Source of the DNA: Brachybacterium tyrofermentans
GTDB taxonomy: Bacteria; Actinomycetota; Actinomycetes; Actinomycetales; Dermabacteraceae
NCBI RefSeq assembly: GCF_014897585.1
Contig: NZ_JABUXW010000025.1
Location: 1-56,996 of the forward strand
Length of the DNA stretch: 56,996 nucleotides
Direction of reading: 5' to 3'
Shown here one piece after another: positions 8,362 through 20,007 of this stretch (within the stretch, counting starts at the first letter, position 1; every line of letters begins with the position of its first letter). The position numbers were made by a program, and so were the translations under genes. Under the pieces are notes generated by a model, which did not search any database, had not been told where the DNA came from, and was given only the letters and a program-made list of their open reading frames with translations.

Positions 8362-9161
8362 TCGTCGTCCTCCACGAGTGACTGCTGCGCATCGGGCATC
8401 GACTCCAGCAGCGTGCGCGTGTAGGCGTGCTGGGGCGTCGTGAAGACGTCGTGGGTGCTGCCGGATTCGACGATCTGTCCGTGGCGCATCACGGCGACGT
8501 CGTCCGCGACGGCGCTCATCACGCCGAGGTCGTGGGTCACCAGCAGCACGGCCAGGTCGCGCTGGTCCACCAGTTCCCGCAGGAGATGGAGGATCCCCGC
8601 CTGGACGGTGACGTCGAGGGCCGTCGTCGGCTCGTCGGCCAGCAGCACCTCGGGGTCGCAGGCCAGGGCGACGGCGATCGCGATGCGCTGGCGCTGACCG
8701 CCGGAGAACTGGTGCGGGTACCTCCGCAGCGCCTCGGCGGGGTCGGGCACGTGCACCTGGGTCAGCAGGTCGATCGCCCGCTGCCGGGCGTCGCGCCGGT
8801 TCAGGCGCAGGTGCGCACGCACGTGGTCGGTCAGCTGTGCCCCGATGGTCAGCTGCGGGTGCAGGCTGGCCGAGGGATCCTGGAACACCATGGCGATGCG
8901 CCGGCCCCGCACCCGGTTGAGCTCTCGGGGGCGCAGCCCGACCAGTTCGGTGGTGCCCAAGCGGATCGAGCCACCGACCTGCGCGGTCGCCGGCAGCAGC
9001 CCGAGCACGGCCATGGCGCTGACGGTCTTCCCGGAGCCGGATTCCCCGGCGAGGCCCTGGATCTTCCCGGGGGAGAGGTCGAGCGAGATGCCGGAGACCA
9101 CCTGCACGGGGTCATGGCGTCCGAAGGCGATCGTCAGGTCGCGGATGCTCAGGGCGCTCAT
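8358..9161 (-). CDS. Oligopeptide ABC transporter ATP-binding protein (OppD/DppD type)
   Basis: A 267-residue subunit beginning [20 protein letters not shown], with Walker [13 protein letters not shown], signature FSGGQRQR, Walker [15 protein letters not shown] and switch histidine VTHDLGVM. The frame is open much further upstream, but the extension is Arg/Gly shadow sequence. ATG 9161 has GGAGGAGGG six bases before it and overlaps the permease stop (ATGA), which fixes the start. It forms a heterodimer with the following OppF-type ATPase. Confidence 0.92.
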   Translation of the reverse strand: MSALSIRDLTIAFGRHDPVQVVSGISLDLSPGKIQGLAGESGSGKTVSAMAVLGLLPATAQVGGSIRLGTTELVGLRPRELNRVRGRRIAMVFQDPSASLHPQLTIGAQLTDHVRAHLRLNRRDARQRAIDLLTQVHVPDPAEALRRYPHQFSGGQRQRIAIAVALACDPEVLLADEPTTALDVTVQAGILHLLRELVDQRDLAVLLVTHDLGVMSAVADDVAVMRHGQIVESGSTHDVFTTPQHAYTRTLLESMPDAQQSLVEDDE

Positions 9162-10105
9162 CGTCCCTCCTCCGTCGTCGGGTTCTCGACGGCCGCCGGT
9201 TCCTCGTGCTCGGTGCCGCCGGCCGCGCCCTCGCGCTCGGCGGAGGAGAGCGGGTCCAGCGCATCGCGCAGCGAGTCGCCGATGAAGTTGAACGCCATCA
9301 CCACGGTGAGGATCGCCAGGCCCGGGAAGACCCCGAGCCACCAGGCATCGATGTGGCTCATCGCGCCGGAGATCATCGAGCCCCATTCGGCGGCCGGCGG
9401 CTGGGCGCCCAGGCCCAGGAACGACAGACCGGTCAGCAGCAGGATCGCGGTGCCGATGTCGAGGGAGGCGAGCACCAGCACGGGGCCGGCGACGTTGGGC
9501 AGGATGTCGCTGCGCAGCGATCTCCACGGGGAGTAGCCCAGCAGTCGTCCGGCGATCACGAAGTTCTGGGTGCGCAGACTCAGCACGAGCGAGCGCACCA
9601 CGCGGGCGTACTGCGGCCAGGACACGACGATGCCCGCGATCACGGCATTCAGCAGCGAGGGACCCAGCGAGGCGGCGATGATCATCGCCAGGATGACGGT
9701 GGGGAACGCCATGATCAAGTCGGTCAGGCGCATCAGCGTCTCATCGACCCAGCCGCCCACGAATCCGGCGATGGAGCCGATCAGGGTGCCGAGCACGGTC
9801 GCGCTGACCACCATGAGCAGGGCCAGCGGCATGGTCACCCGGGCACCGGTCAGGAGGCGGGAGAACACGTCGCGTCCCACCTGATCGGTGCCGAGGACGG
9901 AGGCATCACCGGGGGCTGTCAGGCGGGGGAGCTGTTGGGCGAGCGGATCGTGGGGCGCCGCCCAGGGAGCGATGAGCGCGATCACGATCCAGGCCAGAGC
10001 GATGATCGCGCCGACCATCGCCAGGGGAGTGCGCCAGGCGGTCGGGATCGCACGGAACAGGCGGCCCCGACGGAGGCGCGTGCGGGGGGAGGTCGATGCG
10101 CTCAT
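9158..10105 (-). CDS. Oligopeptide ABC transporter permease (OppC/DppC type)
   Basis: A 315-residue membrane protein. An N-terminal helix (LAMVGAIIALAWIVIALIAPW) is followed by the OppC_N-type HDPLAQQLPRL...LGTDQVGRDVFSRLLTGARV, then a BPD_transp_1 core with several helices and the EAA-like loop GRLLGYSPWRSLRSDILPNV. The C-terminus is acidic. It starts in an ATGA overlap with the upstream permease gene and pairs with it to form the membrane channel. Confidence 0.92.
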   Translation of the reverse strand: MSASTSPRTRLRRGRLFRAIPTAWRTPLAMVGAIIALAWIVIALIAPWAAPHDPLAQQLPRLTAPGDASVLGTDQVGRDVFSRLLTGARVTMPLALLMVVSATVLGTLIGSIAGFVGGWVDETLMRLTDLIMAFPTVILAMIIAASLGPSLLNAVIAGIVVSWPQYARVVRSLVLSLRTQNFVIAGRLLGYSPWRSLRSDILPNVAGPVLVLASLDIGTAILLLTGLSFLGLGAQPPAAEWGSMISGAMSHIDAWWLGVFPGLAILTVVMAFNFIGDSLRDALDPLSSAEREGAAGGTEHEEPAAVENPTTEEGR

Positions 10106-11169
10106 GCCAGCCTCACCCGGGGATCGAGGACCCCGTAGAGCAGGTCCACCGCGAAGTTGATGACAAGGTAGATCACGCCCACCACGAGCCCCACGCCCAT
10201 CACGCCCGGCAGATCGAGGTTGATCGCGGAGTTGAACGCATAGGTGCCGAGCCCCGGCCAGGCGAAGACGGCCTCGACCAGCACGGTCCCGGACAGCAGC
10301 ACGCCGAAGGCGACGCCGACGACGGTGAGGATCGGCAGGGAAGCTCCGCGCAGCACGTAGGCGCCGATGACCCGGCGACGGGGCAGCCCCTTGGCGCGGG
10401 CGGCGCGGATGTAGTCGGTGTCCAGCACCTCGAGCACGGCGGCTCGGATGAAACGGGTGAGCAGGCCGATGGTGAACAGCGACAGCACCAGCACGGGCAG
10501 CGCCAGATGGGCGAGCGCGTCGAAGAAGCCGACGGGGTCGCCGCCCAGGATGAAGTCCACGGTGTACAGCCCGGTGACGGTGGGCGGCGGGGTGAATGTG
10601 GGGTCCAGCCGCCCCGCGCCCGGTGCGACGCCCAGGCGGAGGAAGAAGGTGTGGTACGCCATAATGGCCAGCCAGAACGTGGGCACGCTCAGGCCGAGCA
10701 GGGAGACGACCCGCAGCACCTGGTCGGTCGCGCGGCCGCGGTGGTGGGCAGCGATGGTGCCGAGAGCGAGGCCGACGGCGAGGCTGACGACGATCGCACA
10801 GAGCGCGATCTCCACCGTCGCCGGGACGGCGGTGGCCAGTTCGGTCGCCACCGGGCGGCCGGTCTTGATCGAGGTGCCCAGATCGCCCTGGAGCAGAGCC
10901 GCTAGGTAGATCAGGTACCGCTCGGGGATGGACTTGTCCAGTCCGTGCTCCTCGACGTACGCGGCCACCGTGGCGGGGTTGCTCGCCGCACCTTCGCCCA
11001 GCGCTGCGGCGACCGGGTCGCCGGGCACGAGCGCGGTGAGCACGAACGTCACCATGGTCACGCCGAGCATCAGCAGCACCGAGGTGCCGAGGCGGCGCAG
11101 GATGTACCCCAGCAGCGGCCAGCGCTGCCAGAGCCGGGCAGGCTTCTGCGATGTGGTGGTGGCGGTCAT
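10102..11169 (-). CDS. Oligopeptide ABC transporter permease (OppB/DppB type)
   Basis: A 355-residue protein. The first helix is GYILRRLGTSVLLMLGVTMV, followed by the periplasmic loop GLDKSIPERYLIYLAALLQGDLGTSIKTGRPV, the classical OppB signature, then a permease core with RAAVLEVLDTDYIRAARAKGLPRRRV as the EAA loop contacting the ATPases. ATG 11169 follows the binding-protein stop by 11 bases. It lacks an obvious Shine-Dalgarno sequence, so translation may depend on upstream translation. The longer open frame upstream overlaps the binding protein and is a shadow. Confidence 0.92.
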   Translation of the reverse strand: MTATTTSQKPARLWQRWPLLGYILRRLGTSVLLMLGVTMVTFVLTALVPGDPVAAALGEGAASNPATVAAYVEEHGLDKSIPERYLIYLAALLQGDLGTSIKTGRPVATELATAVPATVEIALCAIVVSLAVGLALGTIAAHHRGRATDQVLRVVSLLGLSVPTFWLAIMAYHTFFLRLGVAPGAGRLDPTFTPPPTVTGLYTVDFILGGDPVGFFDALAHLALPVLVLSLFTIGLLTRFIRAAVLEVLDTDYIRAARAKGLPRRRVIGAYVLRGASLPILTVVGVAFGVLLSGTVLVEAVFAWPGLGTYAFNSAINLDLPGVMGVGLVVGVIYLVINFAVDLLYGVLDPRVRLA

Positions 11170-11180
11170 CGTGGGGGAGC

Positions 11181-12779
11181 TCAGCCGGCGGGCTGGAGCA
11201 GCGGGATGTCGAGAGTCCAGTTGGTGTTGTTCTGGACGTTGGTGACGGTGGCGCTGCTGGCCAGGTTGATGCCGGGGACGATCAGGGGCACGAAGGGCCC
11301 CTCCTCCTGCATCGCGGTGGCGTACTCGCGCATCGCCTGCTCGCGCTCCTCGACCGAGGTCGCGTTCGCGGCGGTGCTCACGAGCTCGGCGATCTCCGGG
11401 TCTGCGTCGGCCTCCCAGCCGGCGCGCAGGCCCACCTTCTCGCCGGGGCCGAAGGGCAGGAACGAGGACGAGTCGGCGAAGTCGGGGCCCCAGTACCACA
11501 TGGAGAAGGCTTCCTGGCCGCCCACGTACGGCTCGATCTGGGAGGCGAAGGGCGCCGGGGCGAGCTCCACGGTGATGCCGGCGTTCTTCAGCTGGGCCTG
11601 GACCCGTTCGGCGACGGGGGTGAACTCCACACCGCCGACGGGGTTGTCGCTGGGGAACTGCAGCGTGATGGTCTCACCGGCGTAGCCGGATTCCTCCAGC
11701 GCCGTCTTCGACCGTTCCAGATCCTCGGCGACACCGCTGTCCAGCGCGCCGGTGAACATCGGCGGGATCACGCCGGTGGCCTGCACCGAGCCCTCGCCGG
11801 CGAGCTGCAGGAGCTCCTCGTAGTTCAGGGCGTAGCGGACGGCCTCGGCGAACTTGGGATCGGCGGTGACCTGGCCGACCTCCTCGTTCTGATTGACCAG
11901 CAGGAAGATGGTCTGGGCGGAGGGCTTCGAGGTGACGGTGAAGTCCTCACCGAGCTCGGCGACCTGGTCGCCGTTGAGGTCGACGGCGAGGTGGGAGTCC
12001 CCGCCCTGGAGGTTGATCAGCTGCGTCGCGGACTCGGTGACGTTCCGGATCACGATGCGCTCGAACCCGGGCGCGTACTCGCCGTTGTACTCGGGGTTGG
12101 GCACGAGCACCGCGCGGGAGGTGATGTCCATCGAGTCCAGCAGGTAGGGTCCGGAACCGGCGGAGGCGCTTCCCAGGAAGTCCTCGGCGGCGTCGTCGTC
12201 TCCCGTGGTGCCGCCGTTGTCCTGGACCAGCTCCGAGTTGAGGATGGACAGCGCCGGGTTCGTGACGATCGCGGGCAGCTCGAGGGAGGGGTCCTCGGTG
12301 GTGAGGGTGATGGTCATGTCGTCGACCTTCTCGACGGTGATGCCGTTCATCAGGAAGTTCGCTTTGGACTCGGTCATCCCCTGCACGCGGGTCAGGGAGA
12401 AGACGACGTCGTCGGCGTTCACGGTGGAGCCGTCGGAGAAGGTGCGCCCCTCGGCCAGGGTGAACGTGAAGGACGTCGCGTCCTCGTTCTTCTCCATGGT
12501 GGCCAGCGAGGGGATCGGCTCGTCCTCCTCGGAGCCCTCGAAGGTGAGGAGCGTGTCGTAGACGGCGTGCAGCATCATGTTGCCGGTGGGCACGTAGTTG
12601 CGGCCCGGGTCCCCGGTCTCGAGGGAGAACGCGGTGTCGATCACCAGCGTGGACGAGCCTTCCCCGCCGCCCCCGCCCCCGGAGGAGCCACCGGCGGAGT
12701 TGCCGCCGGAGCAGCCGGCCAGTGCGAGGCTCGCGCCGAGCCCGAGAGCGATGACGGTGCGACGAGAGGTGCGGTGCAC
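11181..12779 (-). CDS. Peptide ABC transporter substrate-binding lipoprotein (SBP family 5)
   Basis: A 532-residue extracytoplasmic receptor. The n-region is HRTSRRTVIALGLGASLALAGC with a lipobox ending LAGC, then a Gly/Ser linker and a family-5 binding fold: TSFTFTLAEGRTFSDGSTVNADDVVFS, and later NPVGGVEFTPVAERVQAQLKNAG and EPYVGGQEAFSMWYWGPDF-like motifs. The GTG at 12779 is chosen because GGAGG lies about 6 bases upstream; the TTG at 12791 has no such site. It is the first and presumably most abundant gene product of the operon. The substrate is not predictable from the sequence. Confidence 0.9.
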   Translation of the reverse strand: MHRTSRRTVIALGLGASLALAGCSGGNSAGGSSGGGGGGEGSSTLVIDTAFSLETGDPGRNYVPTGNMMLHAVYDTLLTFEGSEEDEPIPSLATMEKNEDATSFTFTLAEGRTFSDGSTVNADDVVFSLTRVQGMTESKANFLMNGITVEKVDDMTITLTTEDPSLELPAIVTNPALSILNSELVQDNGGTTGDDDAAEDFLGSASAGSGPYLLDSMDITSRAVLVPNPEYNGEYAPGFERIVIRNVTESATQLINLQGGDSHLAVDLNGDQVAELGEDFTVTSKPSAQTIFLLVNQNEEVGQVTADPKFAEAVRYALNYEELLQLAGEGSVQATGVIPPMFTGALDSGVAEDLERSKTALEESGYAGETITLQFPSDNPVGGVEFTPVAERVQAQLKNAGITVELAPAPFASQIEPYVGGQEAFSMWYWGPDFADSSSFLPFGPGEKVGLRAGWEADADPEIAELVSTAANATSVEEREQAMREYATAMQEEGPFVPLIVPGINLASSATVTNVQNNTNWTLDIPLLQPAG

Positions 12780-12842
12780 GGAAGCCTCCAACGGTGGGTC
12801 ACCCGCGATGGACGGGTGGTGGAACTGCGGGTGTGACAGGGA

Positions 12843-12848
12843 ACTATA
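12843..12848 (-). promoter_or_regulatory. Probable -10 box of the oligopeptide transporter operon
   Basis: TATAGT on the minus strand lies 64 bases before the binding-protein GTG start in the 129-base gap shared with the divergent Lrp-type gene. It is one of few AT-rich spots there. No good -35 is visible, which would fit an activator-dependent promoter. Confidence 0.4.
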
Positions 12849-12908
12849 TGTCCTCCCTCACGACCCGGATCGATCATCTCTACCTACTGAGACGTCACCT
12901 GCGGCAGA

Positions 12909-13496
12909 ATGTCCAGAATGAACAGCGATCCGACGAGGACTTCAGGACGTTCCGCCGCAGGAATCGACGACATCAGCTTTCGCATCCTCCAGGTGCTGCG
13001 AGATCACGGTCGAATCTCGATAGCGGCACTGGCCCAGGAGGTGGGCGTGTCCCGGTCGAACGCCTATGCGCGGGTCGAGGCGCTGACGGACGCAGGGGTC
13101 ATCACCGGCTACGCCGCGCAGATCGATCCGGTGAGGGCCGGCCTCGGGGTCTGCACCCTGGTGTTCGTGACGGTGCACCCGCAGCGGCTGCCGGAGTTCC
13201 TGGAGGAGATCTCGGGGATCCCGGATGTGGAGTCCGCCAAGATCACCACCGGCGAGCACGACGTCATGCTGCTGACGCGCGGGGCGGACGTCGAGGGCGT
13301 GCACAGCTTCGTGGTGGGCGTGGTGGCAGCGCTGCCGCAGGTCAAGAGTGTGGAGACGGTGCTTGTACTCGACGAGGTGTTCGACCGGGGCCGGCTGCTG
13401 CCGCCGGATCTGGGCGATCACCAGCAGGTGGCGGCCGAGCGGGGGCTGCTGCGCTACACCCGCACCAATCCGGACCGGCCCAGCAGCATCGACTGA
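12909..13496 (+). CDS. Lrp/AsnC family transcriptional regulator
   Basis: A 195-residue protein. The N-terminal helix-turn-helix (DDISFRILQVLRDHGRISIA, ALAQEVGVSRSNAYARVEAL) is followed by an RAM/ligand-sensing domain (GVCTLVFVTVHPQRLPEFLE, ESAKITTGEHDVMLLTRG). The domain order and helix-turn-helix match the Lrp/AsnC family; the C-terminal tail after residue 160 is longer than usual. ATG 12909 or 12918 could start it, neither with a strong ribosome site. Divergent placement next to the peptide transporter operon suggests it senses amino acids and controls that operon. Confidence 0.9.
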   Translation: MSRMNSDPTRTSGRSAAGIDDISFRILQVLRDHGRISIAALAQEVGVSRSNAYARVEALTDAGVITGYAAQIDPVRAGLGVCTLVFVTVHPQRLPEFLEEISGIPDVESAKITTGEHDVMLLTRGADVEGVHSFVVGVVAALPQVKSVETVLVLDEVFDRGRLLPPDLGDHQQVAAERGLLRYTRTNPDRPSSID

Positions 13497-13527
13497 ACCG
13501 CAGGCGGCCGACGGGTCGGGCGCACGC

Positions 13528-13872
13528 TCAGACCTGCAGGCAGACGCTCTCATGGGCCGCGCCGTCCTTCGTGAACTCCTCGATCAGCGCGATCGTGCCG
13601 TCGCGCTCCTCGACGCGGCTGGTCGCCTCCCCGCGCACCACGCTGCGATCGGCGACCAGCTCATGGGCGAAGGAGATCGCGAGCTCCGTGCCGGCCAGCT
13701 GCCCGACGAAGCGACCTTCGGTGACCGTGTCCCCGGTGTAGCTGCCCCATACCAGTTCGCCCTGCTGGTGGTAGACGAAACGGGTGGGGGAGGTCGGGTC
13801 CACGACGGAAGCGGTGGAGGAGGCCATGTCGAAGACGAGGCCGTCGAGAGAGAGGGAGGAAGGGGTTGGCAT
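13528..13872 (-). CDS. Small beta-barrel-like protein of unknown function
   Basis: A 114-residue protein, mainly beta-strands: FVYHQQGELVWGSYTGDTVT, EGRFVGQLAGTELAISF, TIALIEEFTKDG. The pattern resembles the small family often annotated loosely as N-acetylglutamate synthase in Bacillus (FHYQQEGN...WATYEG...G); I do not endorse that enzyme function. A GTG at 13890 is also in frame, but ATG 13872 has a minus-strand CATACT -10 box 6 bases before it, suggesting leaderless expression. It is convergent with the Lrp-type gene. Confidence 0.6.
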   Translation of the reverse strand: MPTPSSLSLDGLVFDMASSTASVVDPTSPTRFVYHQQGELVWGSYTGDTVTEGRFVGQLAGTELAISFAHELVADRSVVRGEATSRVEERDGTIALIEEFTKDGAAHESVCLQV

Positions 13873-14020
13873 GGGGTGAGTATGGCGCACCCGGAGGAGG
13901 CGTGCGAAGGCGGGAGCGCGGTGCTGTCACACGCGGCCTCGGGAGCTCTCGGCCGTAAGGTGGCGGACGCCTGTCGAACTCTCCGGGGTTTGTGCGTCTT
14001 GGCTCCCGCGTAAACTCAAT

Positions 14021-14060
14021 GTTATGTCGCAGGACATCGGTCGTAGGGACACAAAACTGG
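14021..14060. repeat. Dispersed motif, copy A, related to IS481 ends
   Basis: Bases 14024-14041 (ATGTCGCAGGACATCGGT) match the reverse complement of the IS481 end repeat at 465-482 at 17 of 18 positions. The flanking part, ACATCGGTCGTAGGGACACA then AAACTGG, is shared in altered form with copy B near 27562-27624. The ends GTTATGTC and GACACAAAAC can partly pair. It is probably a relic or solo end of a mobile element, or a small dispersed repeat. Confidence 0.5.
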
Positions 14061-14065
14061 ATGCC

Positions 14066-14112
14066 GGTGGCGAGGTGGCGAGGTGGCGAGGTGGCGAGGT
14101 GGCGAGGTGGCG
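14066..14112. repeat. 8-base tandem repeat (GGTGGCGA)
   Basis: GGTGGCGA is repeated five times perfectly from 14066 to 14105 with a sixth partial copy to 14112, directly after the dispersed motif. The period is not a multiple of three and no supported gene covers it. The surrounding gap 13873-14457 (585 bases) otherwise holds only the lysC leader; a weak TAGACT -10 candidate lies at 14259-14264. Confidence 0.85.
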
Positions 14113-14457
14113 CGCGGGGGGCAGCCTCGCCCCCTCGCGTGGAGGGGATCGCTGCGGCGCGCGCGGGGGAGTGTTGGGTGGGCCACGTCTCGAAAACACT
14201 GTGACCTGGGGCTGCGTCTCGACAGATGGGGTCATGAGCGTCTGGGCGGGCGCCCTCGTAGACTGGTCGGCGGTTCCGTGTGCCCGATGCCGTCCGCGTG
14301 CTCGATGCCGGGAGTGCTCTTCGCCTCCTGCGCCGTGCCGCCTCCCGTGCTGGGCCGCCGGCTCTGCCGTGCCGCCGGGTCCGCTCGAGGGCGGTCCCGG
14401 AGCAGGAACGTCTGATGCTTTACCTCCGATGCCCGCAACCGTGAAGGAAATCGTCCC

Positions 14458-17848
<3,391 letters not shown>

Positions 17849-17862
17849 GGCGGGGCGCGAGC

Positions 17863-18438
17863 GTGGCTGAGGTATCCGGAGGTACGGCGTCCACGGACGA
17901 TGCCGTCGGGTCCGTCGGGTCCGACGGGATCGCCGGGGCGGACCGGGCCGACGGGGCTCGCCCGTCCGATGGGGCCGATGGGGCTCGCCCGTCCGATGGG
18001 GCCGACGGAGCCGACGAAGCTGGCCCGGCCGACGGAACCGACCGGGCCGACGGGGCTCGCGCGTCCGACGAGCAGGGTGCCGGCCCGGCGGGACGACGGG
18101 CGCGGCTGCTCGCGCTCGCCGGGCTCACGGTGCTCGGCAGCGAGGGCGATACGGTGGGTCGCGTGCGCGATATCTACCTGCACGATCCGACCGGTGAGCT
18201 CGCGGCGGTCTCTGTGGTGCGTCGTCAGCTCAGCTCCCGCCACGTGGTGATCCCGTCGGCGGCGATCGCCGAGCTGCCTGCTGCGGAGCCCGACGAGAGC
18301 TCGCAGTCGATCCGTCTGCAGATCTCCGCCGAGACCGCGCGCACCGGTATCCGCCCGCCGCAGACCGCCCATCTCACCCCCGAGCTGCTGCGCGAGGCGC
18401 ACCAGGTGCTCGGGCTCGAGGAGTCCGCGACCGCATGA
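17863..18438 (+). CDS. PRC-barrel domain protein with low-complexity N-terminus
   Basis: A 191-residue protein. Residues 1-75 are Gly/Ala/Asp/Arg-rich and include a nine-residue repeat ADGARPSDG. Residues 80-150 form a PRC-barrel (LAGLTVLGSEGDTVGRVRDI, ELAAVSVVRRQLSSRHVVIP), a small beta-barrel found in RNA-maturation and photosynthetic proteins and many actinobacterial proteins of unknown function. GTG 17863 is preferred, with GGCGGGG upstream; the TTG at 17845 would overlap the tetR stop. Its stop overlaps the next gene in ATGA. Confidence 0.75.
   Translation: MAEVSGGTASTDDAVGSVGSDGIAGADRADGARPSDGADGARPSDGADGADEAGPADGTDRADGARASDEQGAGPAGRRARLLALAGLTVLGSEGDTVGRVRDIYLHDPTGELAAVSVVRRQLSSRHVVIPSAAIAELPAAEPDESSQSIRLQISAETARTGIRPPQTAHLTPELLREAHQVLGLEESATA
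17947..18000 (+). repeat. 27-base in-frame tandem repeat
   Basis: Two near-identical 27-base units, 17947-17973 and 17974-18000, differing at one base, followed by a degenerate third. They encode ADGARPSDG twice in the low-complexity N-terminus of the PRC-barrel protein, and could change copy number without shifting the frame. Confidence 0.85.
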
Positions 18439-19727
18439 GGATCCTGCTGCTGACGCACTACTACGCCCCCGAGTTCGGGGCGCCGCAGCGTCGATGGTCC
18501 GCCCTGATCGAGCGCTTCATCGCCGCCGGCCATCGGGTGACCGTGGCGGCGCCGGTGCCGCACTATCCCAGCGGCCGGCCCAACAGCACCCAGCGGCGCA
18601 CCCATCGCGTGGGCGGGGTCGAGGTGGGCCGCCATGGCGAGACCGTGCTGCGCACCGCCTATCTCCCGCACCTCGCGGACATCGGCACCCGCACCGCCGA
18701 TCATCTGGTGGCCGCCGCGGATTCGCTGTGGCGCCTGCGTCGGCGGTTCTCCCGCCCCGGGACCCGGCCCGATGTGGTCATCGCGACCGCCCCCGCGATC
18801 CCGACGCTCATGGTGGGGCGCGCGCTCAGCTCTCTGTGGGACGTTCCGCTCGTGGTGGAGATGCGCGATGCCTGGCCGGATCTGGTCACGCACGTCGGCC
18901 CCGCTGGTGCGCTGCTCGCGGAAGCCGCCCATGCCCCGCAGCCCAACGCCGCCCGAACCAGCCTGCGGTGGGCGATCGCGCTGGCCAAGGGCATGGTGCA
19001 CCAGCAGGTGACCAGCTGGCAGAGCGGTGCGCAGGCCGTCGTGACCACCACGGATCGCTTCGCCGAGGTGCTCGAGGAGCGCGGCGTCACCGAGATCGAC
19101 GTGGTGCGCAACGGCACCGATCTGGCGGCGGTCACCCCGCGTCACGATCACCTGCCCGGTGATCATCCGGAGCTGCGCTGCCTGTACCTGGGCAACATGG
19201 GGCGCTCGCAGGGTCTGGACACCGTGGTGCGCGCCGCGGCGCAGCTGCATCGCGAAGGGGTGAACCTGCAGGTACGCCTCGTGGGCCACGGGGTCGAGGC
19301 GTCGACCCTGGCGGCCCTGGCCGAGGAGCTCGACGCCCCGGTGGAGGTGCTGCCGCGCATCCCGCACCGCGAGGTCGGCGCGCAGTACCACTGGGCGGAC
19401 ACGGTCGTGGTGTCGCTGCGGGACTGGGCGCCGTTCCAGTGGACCGTGCCCTCGAAGCTGTACGAGATGCTCGCGACCGGGCGGCACATCACGGCGATGC
19501 TGGACGGCGAGGCGGCCGACGTGGTGCGGGCGGCCCGCGCCGGCCACGTGCTGCCCCCGCAGGACGTCGACGCGCTCGCGGACCTGTGGCGGGAGCTCGC
19601 CGCAGACCGTTCGCAGGCCGGCGTGCGGGCCAGCGGCCGGGCCTGGGTCTCCGATCATGCCGACGACGACGTCCTCGCGCGGAGGTACCTGGACATCCTC
19701 GCCCGCGTGATCCGTCGGACCGCCTGA
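18435..19727 (+). CDS. Family 4 glycosyltransferase (WbuB-like)
   Basis: A 430-residue cytoplasmic enzyme. The N-terminal half has MRILLLTHYYAPEFGAPQRR with the donor-side glycine loop region, GHRVTVAAPVPHYPSG, and VVIATAPAIPTLMVG; MRDAWPDLV is a GT4 landmark. The C-terminal half carries LRCLYLGNMGRSQGLDTVVR, VRLVGHGVEASTLAALAEEL and VPSKLYEMLATGRHI with the E-containing donor motif. The start is in an ATGA overlap with the PRC-barrel gene. It probably adds a sugar to a cell-surface glycan or glycolipid; the acceptor is unknown. Confidence 0.88.
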   Translation: MRILLLTHYYAPEFGAPQRRWSALIERFIAAGHRVTVAAPVPHYPSGRPNSTQRRTHRVGGVEVGRHGETVLRTAYLPHLADIGTRTADHLVAAADSLWRLRRRFSRPGTRPDVVIATAPAIPTLMVGRALSSLWDVPLVVEMRDAWPDLVTHVGPAGALLAEAAHAPQPNAARTSLRWAIALAKGMVHQQVTSWQSGAQAVVTTTDRFAEVLEERGVTEIDVVRNGTDLAAVTPRHDHLPGDHPELRCLYLGNMGRSQGLDTVVRAAAQLHREGVNLQVRLVGHGVEASTLAALAEELDAPVEVLPRIPHREVGAQYHWADTVVVSLRDWAPFQWTVPSKLYEMLATGRHITAMLDGEAADVVRAARAGHVLPPQDVDALADLWRELAADRSQAGVRASGRAWVSDHADDDVLARRYLDILARVIRRTA

Positions 19728-19807
19728 CTCCGTCTGGCCGTCTGACTCTGTCTGGCCGCCTGACTCCATTGGGCCGCGTGATCCCGTCGGGTCGTCTGAC
19801 TCCTGGA
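19718..19807 (+). repeat. 18-base tandem repeat spanning a stop codon
   Basis: Five degenerate units of consensus GGCCGTCTGACTCCGTCT, at 19718-19735, 19736-19753, 19754-19771, 19772-19789 and 19790-19807. The first contains the glycosyltransferase TGA. The gap to the next gene (19728-20007) holds only this array, degenerate continuation and the acyltransferase promoter. Confidence 0.8.
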
Positions 19808-19967
19808 GCTCTTGGAGACCCCGGAGTCGTCTGACGCCATCGACGCCTATCGACGCTTCTGACGCTTCTGATCCGACGACTGTGGACCGACCTGCCTGAG
19901 CATGCACCGTCGCGGGACTCATGACGCGACCGCGCGTTGCGCGTCCCCGCCATCGCGGAGCGCGGAA

Positions 19968-19973
19968 TATACT
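19968..19973 (+). promoter_or_regulatory. -10 box of the acyltransferase gene
   Basis: TATACT, a near-consensus -10 sequence in a GC-rich region, lies 35 bases before the GTG start. The transcript would have a leader of about 27 bases containing the GGAAGGA ribosome site. No clear -35 at normal spacing. Confidence 0.5.
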
Positions 19974-20007
19974 CCACGGCCCGAGGACAACCACGGGAAG
20001 GACACCA

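Noticed and set aside
9162..9527. N-terminal extension of the OppD-type ATPase
   Set aside because: It is antisense-like Arg/Gly sequence overlapping the permease gene; ATG 9161 with GGAGGAGGG is the start.
14066..14112. CRISPR-like array
   Set aside because: Units are 8 bases, contiguous and without spacers; no cas gene anywhere in the window.
14259..14264. lysC riboswitch or attenuator in the 190-base leader
   Set aside because: No lysine-riboswitch core, T-box or convincing terminator/antiterminator pair could be found by eye.
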